Shown here: positions 40,573 through 46,243 of the stretch, piece by piece
How positions within the stretch are numbered: position 1 is the stretch's first letter
Layout of the letters: every line of letters begins with the position of its first letter
Source: Acidobacteriota bacterium
Lineage (GTDB): Bacteria; Acidobacteriota; Terriglobia; Bryobacterales; Bryobacteraceae
DNA: 46,243 nucleotides
NCBI GenBank assembly: GCA_025350695.1
Contig: JANXXI010000165.1
Coordinates: forward strand, 1-46,243
Direction of reading: 5' to 3'
The notes under the pieces: model-generated
Database searches by the model: none
What the model was told of the DNA's origin: nothing
The model's input: only the letters and a program-made list of their open reading frames with translations
Translations under genes and position numbers: made by a program

Positions 40573-41565
40573 TTAGTTCCTGCGTTTCAGGGTCGGTCGC
40601 TCGTCCTCATCTGTTTTCTGCTTCTTCTCGTCGTCGTCCAGCGTGCCTGTGCCGCTTCCTGGAGCTCTACGCAACTTCGGACGATTCGCATCTTCCTTCG
40701 CGTCTGGCTTGCGGCGATTCAACAGGGCATACAAGCGATTCTTAACATCGTTGAATTCACTGGTGGTCACCACATATTCCGGCTTTGATTCCAGATTCTC
40801 CTGGATGTTTTTCTGGGCGTTCTTAATCCGGTCGTCGGTCAACGGGTGGCTGCTAAATACCTTGCCCATTGTGCCGGGTTTCTTCTTCTCAAGCGATTGC
40901 AACTCTTCAAAGAAGTCCACGAAGCCGCCCGGATCATAACCAGACTTGTAGAGGTATTGCAAGCCAAGCATGTCGGCCTCTTGCTCAAAACTGCGGGAAA
41001 ACTTCAAGAATCCAATCGGAATTAATATGCTTGCACCTTGCCGGATGCCATACATGGCCAAACCGCCGCCCATGAAAATTAGTGGGATTGTCGCCAGATT
41101 GGCTATTTGCGCGCGCGAAGCTTGCCGCGTGCCGTGCCGCGCTGCAATGTGGGCAATTTCGTGGGCCATTACACCAGCCAACTCCGATTCCGTCCGGGTC
41201 TTCATCAAAAGGCCGGTGTTCACGAAAAAGAATCCACCGGGCAATGCGAAGGCATTCACTTCCTCGCTATCGATCACTTTGATGGTTACCGGAACCTTGA
41301 CATCGGAATTCCGGACCAGATTCTGGCCCAGACGGTTGACGTATTCGGTAACTACCGGATCGTCGATCAATTTGGCTTGGCGTTGAATTTCATCGGCATA
41401 CTGCTTGCCCATTCCGATCTCTTTTTCGATCGAATAAATGTTAATGCCCTTGCCAACATCCCGGTTCCCGATTTGTTCAGGATCCTTCTTCTTGTCTTTT
41501 TCCTTGGCGAGGCCCGTAGACACCACCAGGAATAAGGAGAGGAGTATAAATGAAAGTCGCTGCAT
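40573..41565 (-). CDS. Secreted M48-family zinc metalloprotease
   Basis: A 330-residue exported peptidase. I chose ATG at 41565 because the signal peptide (MQRLSFILLSLFLVVSTGLA) starts there; the frame is open to 41601. GVMAHEIAHIAARHGTRQAS has the HExxH zinc motif, FEQEADMLGLQYLYKSGYDP the third ligand Glu, and FFEELQSLEKKKPGTMGKVF with SSHPLTDDRI the usual end. The C-terminus (KPDAKEDANRPKLRRA and so on) is a basic, charged tail. BepA/LoiP-like M48 proteases act in outer membrane protein quality control; BepA also has TPRs, which this one lacks. Confidence 0.92.
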   Translation of the reverse strand: MQRLSFILLSLFLVVSTGLAKEKDKKKDPEQIGNRDVGKGINIYSIEKEIGMGKQYADEIQRQAKLIDDPVVTEYVNRLGQNLVRNSDVKVPVTIKVIDSEEVNAFALPGGFFFVNTGLLMKTRTESELAGVMAHEIAHIAARHGTRQASRAQIANLATIPLIFMGGGLAMYGIRQGASILIPIGFLKFSRSFEQEADMLGLQYLYKSGYDPGGFVDFFEELQSLEKKKPGTMGKVFSSHPLTDDRIKNAQKNIQENLESKPEYVVTTSEFNDVKNRLYALLNRRKPDAKEDANRPKLRRAPGSGTGTLDDDEKKQKTDEDERPTLKRRN

Positions 41566-41669
41566 CCGCGTTTTCCCTCGATCCCAGTATATAGGGTTCA
41601 CACAAAATCCGTGACGTCAAATTTGTAAGGATTTCTGCGATCCCATGGATTTAACGTATATTAGGACCA

Positions 41670-42800
41670 ATGGGTTTCGAAGAACTCGCTCTTTGGGAGC
41701 GTTATCGCCATCAATTTCCTGTCACAAAACAGCTGATTCACCTGAACCACGCCGCCGTTGCGCCGCTTTCGAGGCCAGCGGCCGAAGCCATGCGGTGGCT
41801 TGTAACTGATTGTGAAGATTATGGTTCGCTTCATTACGACGCCTGGATGAAATCCTACGATGGGCTGCGCGCCGCGACCGCCAACCTAATTAACAGCCAG
41901 CCATCTGAAATCGCAATCGTGAAGAACACCTCCGAAGGTATCGCTACCATTGCCAATGGCTTCGATTGGCGACCGGGCGACCGGATTGTGGTCTTCGAGG
42001 AAGAATTTCCCGCCAATCAATATCCGTGGCAGCGGTTGGAGCAGTCAAAAGGCGTCAAACTGGAATGGCTGCGCGCCGACGGGCCTCTTGAAAAGCTGGA
42101 GCAGGCGGCCAAAGGCGCCCGGCTGGTGGCCATCAGTTTCGTGCAGTTCCTAACTGGCTTCCGTGCCGACCTCGAAGCTATCGGAAAAATCTGCCGCCAA
42201 AACGGCTGCTTCTTTTTCGTCGACGCGATTCAAGGCATGGGCTACTATCCGCTCGACGTTGAGAAATGCAACATCGATGCGTTGGCGGCGGACGGCCACA
42301 AATGGCTGCTGGGTCCTGAAGGGTGCGGCGTGTTGTACGTCCGATCGACGGTGCAGGATCAAATTGAACCCTTCGAGTTTGGGTGGACCAACGTCCAAAA
42401 CTATTCCGATTATGGGCAGCGGACGCTAACCCTGCGATCCGATGCCGGCCGTTATGAACCTGGGACGCTGAACACGGTGGGTATCTACGGACTGGAGGCG
42501 TCGATCAAGTTCTTGCTGGACGTTGGAATTGAGAATGTTTGTGAATCGGTTCTGGCCAGAACGCAGCAGTTGCATGACGGGGTGATCGCCAAAGGTTACG
42601 AAGTACTGGGGCAGCGGACGCCGCAAAACGATTCCGGCATTGTCTGTTTCCGAAAGGAGGGCCGCGATTTCCGGATGGTGCACAAGACTCTAAAGGACAA
42701 TGGCATTCTGACGGCGCCGCGCGCTGGTTGGGTCCGAGCGTCGCCCCACTTTTATATCAGTCCGGAGGATATTGAGAAATGTTTGGCCGTGTTGCCGTAA
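41670..42800 (+). CDS. Class-V aminotransferase-fold PLP enzyme (cysteine desulfurase-like)
   Basis: A 376-residue PLP-dependent protein. LIHLNHAAVAPLSRPAAEAM opens the fold, IVKNTSEGIATIANGFDW is the cofactor region, FFFVDAIQGMGYYPLDV has the Asp (185) that contacts PLP, and AADGHKWLLGPEGCG carries the Schiff-base Lys211. The C-terminal ILTAPRAGWVRASPHFYISP is typical. It is a member of the class-V superfamily (IscS/SufS, kynureninase, isopenicillin N epimerase). The Cys loop typical of desulfurases is not seen at the C-terminus, so sulfur transfer is uncertain. It is divergent from the M48 protease gene. Confidence 0.92.
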   Translation: MGFEELALWERYRHQFPVTKQLIHLNHAAVAPLSRPAAEAMRWLVTDCEDYGSLHYDAWMKSYDGLRAATANLINSQPSEIAIVKNTSEGIATIANGFDWRPGDRIVVFEEEFPANQYPWQRLEQSKGVKLEWLRADGPLEKLEQAAKGARLVAISFVQFLTGFRADLEAIGKICRQNGCFFFVDAIQGMGYYPLDVEKCNIDALAADGHKWLLGPEGCGVLYVRSTVQDQIEPFEFGWTNVQNYSDYGQRTLTLRSDAGRYEPGTLNTVGIYGLEASIKFLLDVGIENVCESVLARTQQLHDGVIAKGYEVLGQRTPQNDSGIVCFRKEGRDFRMVHKTLKDNGILTAPRAGWVRASPHFYISPEDIEKCLAVLP

Positions 42801-42872
42801 TGGTATGTTCGGATGGTGCGCGGTGTTGGCGGCCCCGGGCAAGGTTCACGATGACCCAAAGAAGGTTCATCA

Positions 42873-43019
42873 CTAACCAGAGCCAAGACCGAACACGCCA
42901 CCAAAAAGAGCAGCAACCTCCGTCTCGCTAGCACACGGATCCAGCACGGTGAACATTGCGAGGATGCACAACGCGCCGACTGCCATCAGTCCCACCCCGT
43001 ACTTGCTCAAGTTTCGCAA
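42873..43019 (-). CDS. Possible 48-residue single-pass membrane protein
   Basis: A minus-strand ORF starting TTG (43017-43019) with AGGA about ten bases upstream, or ATG at codon 12. It would give MRNLSKYGVGLMAVGALCIL, a hydrophobic helix, then AMFTVLDPCASETE and a Gly-rich end. The gap 42801-43067 has no other supported gene; overlapping ORFs at 42752-42934 and 42949-43161 share the hydrophobic bias and look like shadows. No family is recognised. Low confidence. Confidence 0.25.
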   Translation of the reverse strand: MRNLSKYGVGLMAVGALCILAMFTVLDPCASETEVAALFGGVFGLGSG

Positions 43020-43067
43020 ACTGTTTCAATCCTGCAGCGACTTCCGGCATTCTCTAGCCAAGCCACC

Positions 43068-43658
43068 TTATCCAGGAAAAGCGTCCGCTACTGCCAGACG
43101 GGCATCTGGAGCGGCCAGAGGCGAAACATTTTCTCCCTCCCCATACCACCGGACCGACTGATAGACACCCGACTTCGGGTCGCGGTGAACTCCAATTCGG
43201 CGCCCAATTACATCCAGCACCCAGTAATCCAAAATGTCGGCTCTAGCGTATAGCCCGGCCTTTACTGTCAAATCAAATCGAAGGGTTGAGTCGGATATTT
43301 CTACGACCAGCAGCAGATCCCCGGGTTTGGGATTTGCGTCCCGCACGCGATGCTTGAGGACAATTAAGTCAGGCTCCGGCTCGCTAGTTGGATTGTCCTC
43401 GGGAGCGACATCGATCGAGGTTTCCGAATTCACAATACTGAATACGCCAAACAACCAACGCGCAATCGCTTCCCAAGATTCTGAATGCGGCCGTTTCTTC
43501 CCCATTTTCTCGATTAAATCCCCTTCGACAAGCTCGGCCTTCTTTTTCTCAAATTGACCTGACTGCTCGAGAACCGCGCAATCCCCTCGTGTGAGGCGAA
43601 GCCTGCGGGGAAGGGGCGGGATGGATTCAAGCAAGGGTGCGGAACTGGTGCTTAACAT
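43068..43658 (-). CDS. Uma2-family (DUF820) endonuclease-like protein
   Basis: A 196-residue Uma2/DUF820 protein with a PD-(D/E)xK-like core. RLRLTRGDCAVLEQSGQFEK and AELVEGDLIEKMGKKRPHSE open the family, PEPDLIVLKHRVRD supplies the Asp, and LLLVVEISDSTLRFDLTVKA (Glu, Ser, Asp-x-x-x-Lys) with YARADILDYWVLDVIGRRI forms the catalytic-like block. The family is widespread in cyanobacteria, chloroflexi and acidobacteria, and its role is unproven. It stands between two convergent or same-strand genes with no clear partner. Confidence 0.88.
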   Translation of the reverse strand: MLSTSSAPLLESIPPLPRRLRLTRGDCAVLEQSGQFEKKKAELVEGDLIEKMGKKRPHSESWEAIARWLFGVFSIVNSETSIDVAPEDNPTSEPEPDLIVLKHRVRDANPKPGDLLLVVEISDSTLRFDLTVKAGLYARADILDYWVLDVIGRRIGVHRDPKSGVYQSVRWYGEGENVSPLAAPDARLAVADAFPG

Positions 43659-43770
43659 ATTGCCTCTCTTCGCAATTCTAACGCAAATTGTGCTGGCGGA
43701 CCTGCTCCGAGTTGGGTGTGCGAAGGTAGAAACGGGTAGTGCCTTTAAAGGGCAGTGGAATTGGGCGATG

Positions 43771-43844
43771 TATTTGAATTTCGTAATGTCTCCAACCCCT
43801 GAGCAGGGCCTCCTTGTGGGCCGCCCGCCGAAGGCGCTTCGGCC
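43771..43844 (-). repeat. REP-like hairpin repeat, copy B
   Basis: About 74 bases matching 38368-38442 at most positions, including CCGAAGGCGCTTCGG, which is a perfect inverted repeat. It ends 12 bases from the stop codon of the GT2 gene at 43857, immediately downstream of that gene on the minus strand. Same position relative to a stop codon as copy A. Confidence 0.8.
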
Positions 43845-43856
43845 CCACTATTATTT

Positions 43857-44735
43857 CTAGTGGCCAAATCGTAGGCGGAGCAGATGCTGTAAATACTGCC
43901 AATAGATCCGGGCGCTAACCTTGCTTTCGCCCTCTTGCCGCTCCCGGAATACATAGCCGACCTCGGCCACGCTGGCGGCCTGTCCCCGGGCCAAAACCTC
44001 AATTAGAATCTTATATCCCGAGGGGTTTAGAGCGCGCCCGGCAATCGCCTCGCGGCGCAGCATGAAGTACCCACTCATCGGATCAGCTACCCGGCCCACT
44101 ACCTTAGGCAGTATCAGCAAGCCAATCCCCTGCGCCGTGCGCGATATCATTCTACGGAGCAGACTCCAGTCACTCACGCCGCCGTTTTCCACGTGCCTGC
44201 TGCCAACCGCCAGGTCTGCTCCCGACTTCATCGCCGCCACCAACTGCGTTAAAACCTCGGGCGGGTGCTGCATATCGGCATCCATCACAGCCAAAATATT
44301 CCCGCGCGCCGCCTGCCAACCGCGAATCACAGCTGTGGCTAACCCCGCTTCCCCCGTGCGGCGCATCACGCGAAGTTCTGGAATTGAAGAAGCTTCGGCC
44401 AATGCAAGGCGCCAAGTCTCGTCAGGGCTGTTGTCATCCACCACAATCAGTTCAAAGCTAAGGCCGGTGATGCCGCGAAGAATATTCGCCGTTGTGTACA
44501 CGCTGGACCTTATGTTCTTAGACTCGTTGAAAGTGGGAAGGATCAGGCTTAACTCGATAGTACTTGTCACGCCTAATGGCACGATGAAGGATCCGGTAGG
44601 AACGGGCAGCAGGTCCGCCGGAACGGAAACTGGCGCCAGCGCGACCGCTTGCGACAGTGCGGCAAGCGCAATCTCTGGACTGGCAACGTTGGGCGAAACC
44701 GGTGTATGCAGATCCGGATGGGTCATGCTCCCCAT
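43857..44735 (-). CDS. GT2 glycosyltransferase, polyprenol-monophosphomannose synthase-like
   Basis: A 292-residue family 2 glycosyltransferase. After an about 60-residue Ala/Pro/Val-rich, unconserved N-terminus comes LSLILPTFNESKNIRSSVYT, FELIVVDDNSPDETW, RRTGEAGLATAVIRGWQAAR, MDADMQHPPEVL (metal-binding DAD), DPMSGYFMLRREA and the GYKILIEVL acceptor block. This is the dolichol/polyprenol-phosphate mannosyl transferase pattern, without the C-terminal membrane helices of DPM1-plus-GtrA fusions. It would charge a polyprenyl carrier with a sugar for envelope glycan. A REP-like hairpin lies right after its stop. Confidence 0.9.
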   Translation of the reverse strand: MGSMTHPDLHTPVSPNVASPEIALAALSQAVALAPVSVPADLLPVPTGSFIVPLGVTSTIELSLILPTFNESKNIRSSVYTTANILRGITGLSFELIVVDDNSPDETWRLALAEASSIPELRVMRRTGEAGLATAVIRGWQAARGNILAVMDADMQHPPEVLTQLVAAMKSGADLAVGSRHVENGGVSDWSLLRRMISRTAQGIGLLILPKVVGRVADPMSGYFMLRREAIAGRALNPSGYKILIEVLARGQAASVAEVGYVFRERQEGESKVSARIYWQYLQHLLRLRFGH

Positions 44736-44778
44736 TCCATCGGCGTAACGTGCTATTTACAGTAGGCATTAAAGTACA

Positions 44779-44802
44779 AAAGCCAGCCCGAGAGGCTGGC
44801 TT
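44779..44802 (-). terminator. Rho-independent terminator of the A-type Fe-S carrier gene
   Basis: Stem AAGCCAGCC / GGCTGGCTT with five-base loop; the minus strand continues TTGTACTTT. It lies 26 bases beyond the Fe-S carrier stop and ahead of the GT2 gene start. Confidence 0.85.
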
Positions 44803-44827
44803 CTAGAAACGATCTGTTTTGAAAATG

Positions 44828-45151
44828 TTAGACGCTGAAGCTGGAACCGCAGCCGCACGTGGACTTCGTTTGAGGGTTATTGAACTTGAAGCCCGAGCCT
44901 TCTAAAGATTCAACGTAATCTACTTGAGCACCTTCAAGGTACAACAAGCTGGCTTGGTCAACGTAAACCTTCAGGCCTTCGTAGTTATAAGTCTTGTCCA
45001 GCATATTGGGAGCGTTTTCGAAAGCCATCGAATAACTGAAGCCTGAGCATCCGCCACCTACGACGGAAATGCGCAAGCCAGCCGGCTTCGGTTCTTGCGA
45101 ATCGAGAATTTCTTTCACTTTGGTGATTGCAGTTTCGGTCAGTTGGATCAT
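44828..45151 (-). CDS. A-type Fe-S cluster carrier (HesB/IscA/ErpA family)
   Basis: A 107-residue A-type carrier. I chose ATG at 45151, where MIQLTETAITKVKEIL matches the family start; the frame is open to 45211. VVGGGCSGFSYSMAF has the first Cys, and TKSTCGCGSSFSV at the C-terminus the CGC pair. The protein holds and delivers Fe-S clusters to targets. A GAGG ribosome site stands before the ATG, and two TATAAT boxes occur upstream (minus strand, 45188-45193 and 45171-45176). It is followed by a terminator, so it is probably monocistronic. Naming erpA, iscA or sufA would need a tree. Confidence 0.95.
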   Translation of the reverse strand: MIQLTETAITKVKEILDSQEPKPAGLRISVVGGGCSGFSYSMAFENAPNMLDKTYNYEGLKVYVDQASLLYLEGAQVDYVESLEGSGFKFNNPQTKSTCGCGSSFSV

Positions 45152-45207
45152 AGTGCCTCGTGTAGACGAAATTATACGCCTCTCCTTATTATAGACGATT
45201 TCCGGGA

Positions 45208-45297
45208 TCAACGAGATTCAAATGTTGTCAATCGGTTCAGTGTGTCAATGCCACCTAGCCAGTCATACAACGAAGGGATGTTTTCGCCGGTGTTCAT
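45208..45297 (-). pseudogene. Truncated haemoglobin remnant, N-terminal fragment only
   Basis: A 29-codon reading frame that starts ATG at 45297, six bases after the SRPBCC stop. It reads MNTGENIPSLYDWLGGIDTL then NRLTTFESR and a stop. SLYDWLGGIDTLNRLT closely fits the first helix of group II/III truncated haemoglobins (consensus like LY.W.GG..AL.RLT..FY). The sequence then loses the globin pattern, and the Fe-S carrier promoter follows. I infer a remnant, left by deletion, of a globin gene downstream of the SRPBCC gene. Confidence 0.6.
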
Positions 45298-45302
45298 GCT
45301 TC

Positions 45303-45719
45303 TTACCTGACTACTTCGACGTGCTTTTTGAAGCTGTTCAGAATAGCTTGCCAGCCGTTGCGCTGCTGTTCGATTGGATGCGTTGTCTCTGCGTCGAACG
45401 TCTCGCGCACGGTGACGGCGTCGCGGCTCGGAATAAATTCAACCACCAGTGTCCTCTCCCCGAAGGCGCTCTCGATCAGTCTATGTGCGACGACCTTCGT
45501 GTACGTTCCGGCGAAATCAAAGCCCATGCTGCCGTCTTTGGCTTCCATGCGCGATGAAAAAGCGCCGCCGACCCGCAAATCCACTTCGGATTTTGTCGTG
45601 TGCCAGTCGTCGGATGCGGCGTTCCACTGCTTGATGTCTTCCGGGGTGTTCCACGCGCGCCAGACCTGCTCGATGGGCGCGGCGACTGTGGTTTCAACGG
45701 TGATTTTCTGGGTGGTCAT
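45303..45719 (-). CDS. SRPBCC/AHSA1-domain protein
   Basis: A 138-residue START-like (SRPBCC, AHSA1/Aha1-like) protein. TTVAAPIEQVWRAWNTPEDI KQW-type opening and DLRVGGAFSSRMEAKDGSMG, then FDFAGTYTKVVAHRLIESAF, and the closing GWQAILNSFKKHVEVV are standard. Members bind hydrophobic ligands or act in stress responses; many are paired with a regulator, as here. Its start overlaps by four bases (ATGA, 45716-45719) the stop of the TetR-type gene. The globin remnant follows directly. Confidence 0.93.
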   Translation of the reverse strand: MTTQKITVETTVAAPIEQVWRAWNTPEDIKQWNAASDDWHTTKSEVDLRVGGAFSSRMEAKDGSMGFDFAGTYTKVVAHRLIESAFGERTLVVEFIPSRDAVTVRETFDAETTHPIEQQRNGWQAILNSFKKHVEVVR

Positions 45720-46243
45720 GAGTTTTCCGTTCCTTTGCTTTCCTTTCCTTTGCTGTTTTTGGATTGAACGAACAGAGCTTCGAGATAACGCCGCAGATGC
45801 GCCAAGCTCTCGTGCACAACATCCGGGCTTTGCTTTGCCTTAGCAAAAATGAAGCTGCCCTGTAAGACAGCCTGAATGAAGTAGCCCACGCTCTCCGCAC
45901 TCCATGTGGCTTTCGGTGCGTAGAGCTTTTTGGCGGCTTCCACGTCGCGGGTCAGTTCCGCGATGTGAGCAGACATGCCCCGATCGCAGGCCGCGCGAAT
46001 GTCCGGGTGCGTGGCATAGGTTTCCTGAACCATCGTTCCGAGCAGACATGTGTAGTCGGGCAACTCGCCCTGAAGAATTTCCCCGCGAAAAGCCACATAA
46101 CCGAGCAGTCGTTTCAGCGGGTCAGGCTGCTTGCGATATGGTGCAGCCGCGAAAAAGCCCATACTTTGAACCATGATTTGACACAAGCGCTTTTCAGTCA
46201 CGACGTTACCTTGCTCGTTGATTTGTTCCACAAACTGAAAAAT
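45716..46243 (-). CDS. TetR-type transcriptional regulator, C-terminal part (cut by window edge)
   Basis: The frame is open to the right edge, so the gene begins outside; 175 residues are visible (IFQFVEQINEQGN at the edge). It is the all-helical TetR C-terminal ligand domain: RLLGYVAFRGEILQGELPDY, TCLLGTMVQETYATHPDIRA, SAESVGYFIQAVLQGSFIFA. The N-terminal helix-turn-helix would lie beyond the window. The tail SKNSKGKESKGTENS is encoded by a pyrimidine-rich run. It probably controls the SRPBCC gene it overlaps. The assignment is from the C-terminal pattern only. Confidence 0.85.
   Translation of the reverse strand: MFQFVEQINEQGNVVTEKRLCQIMVQSMGFFAAAPYRKQPDPLKRLLGYVAFRGEILQGELPDYTCLLGTMVQETYATHPDIRAACDRGMSAHIAELTRDVEAAKKLYAPKATWSAESVGYFIQAVLQGSFIFAKAKQSPDVVHESLAHLRRYLEALFVQSKNSKGKESKGTENS

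Noticed and set aside
42752-42934. 60-residue ORF with hydrophobic N-terminus overlapping the aminotransferase end
   Set aside because: It overlaps the end of the aminotransferase gene antisense and has no supporting signal; the hydrophobic run is shared with other frames.
1-46243. CRISPR arrays, tRNA, rRNA, prophage or intact insertion sequences
   Set aside because: No regularly spaced repeats, no cloverleaf-like conserved TTCGA loops and no transposase or integrase motifs were found on either strand by reading.

Overview
The window looks like a chromosomal segment from an Acidobacteriota bacterium, most likely of the Bryobacterales/Solibacter type. This is inferred from gene families, not from a marker gene. 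The supporting families are a very large Oar-like TonB-dependent transporter with an N-terminal carboxypeptidase-regulatory-like domain, a VWFA-related protein of the acidobacterial type, DUF1501, DUF1080 and sulfatase proteins, a Tat-exported sugar isomerase-like protein, a winged-helix/TolB/TPR regulator, a PEP-CTERM protein and a multiheme cytochrome with TPRs. No rRNA, tRNA, CRISPR array, intact insertion sequence or prophage was seen.

Layout. 1-5.6 kb: the last 46 codons of a thiolase, small secreted proteins, a sulfite-oxidase-type molybdopterin protein, an exported beta carbonic anhydrase with a long low-complexity linker, a dGTPase-like HD protein and a YfgM-like membrane TPR protein. 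5.9-12.2 kb: a PEP-CTERM protein, then a complete tripartite efflux operon (TolC-like, RND pump, adaptor). 12.2-12.8 kb: a two-gene Doc toxin-antitoxin-like module with an unusually short first gene. 12.8-17.3 kb: creatininase-like, D-aminoacylase-like, DinB-like and lytic transglycosylase genes, then a small gene coupled to an AbiEii-type nucleotidyltransferase. 17.4-19.7 kb: a CadC/TolB/TPR regulator divergent from a small secreted protein with a good promoter. 20.2-23.5 kb: lpdA-lipB-E2, a 2-oxoacid dehydrogenase/lipoylation operon ending in a clear terminator. 23.7-27.4 kb: a five-POTRA protein with no beta-barrel, DUF1501 and Fpg/MutM. 27.4-30.8 kb: Nudix, DUF1080, sulfatase and cyclase genes in one direction. 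30.9-34.4 kb: the TonB-dependent transporter. 34.5-41.6 kb: cytochrome/TPR, sugar isomerase-like, a four-repeat DUF3395-like secreted protein, an S24 peptidase-like protein without HTH, a VWA protein and an M48 protease. 41.7-46.2 kb: a class-V aminotransferase, a Uma2 protein, a GT2 glycosyltransferase, an A-type Fe-S carrier, a truncated-haemoglobin remnant, an SRPBCC protein and a TetR-type regulator running off the right edge.

The most unusual items are: the Doc-like protein whose expected catalytic His is Gln, behind a 49-residue putative antitoxin; the POTRA-only protein; the four-fold DUF3395-like protein; the S24 protein that keeps its catalytic and cleavage residues but lacks a DNA-binding domain; a REP-like hairpin repeat found twice just after stop codons; a 24-bp-arm palindrome at 39.35 kb; and the globin fragment. 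All functional assignments rest on motif recognition by eye. No database search was run.
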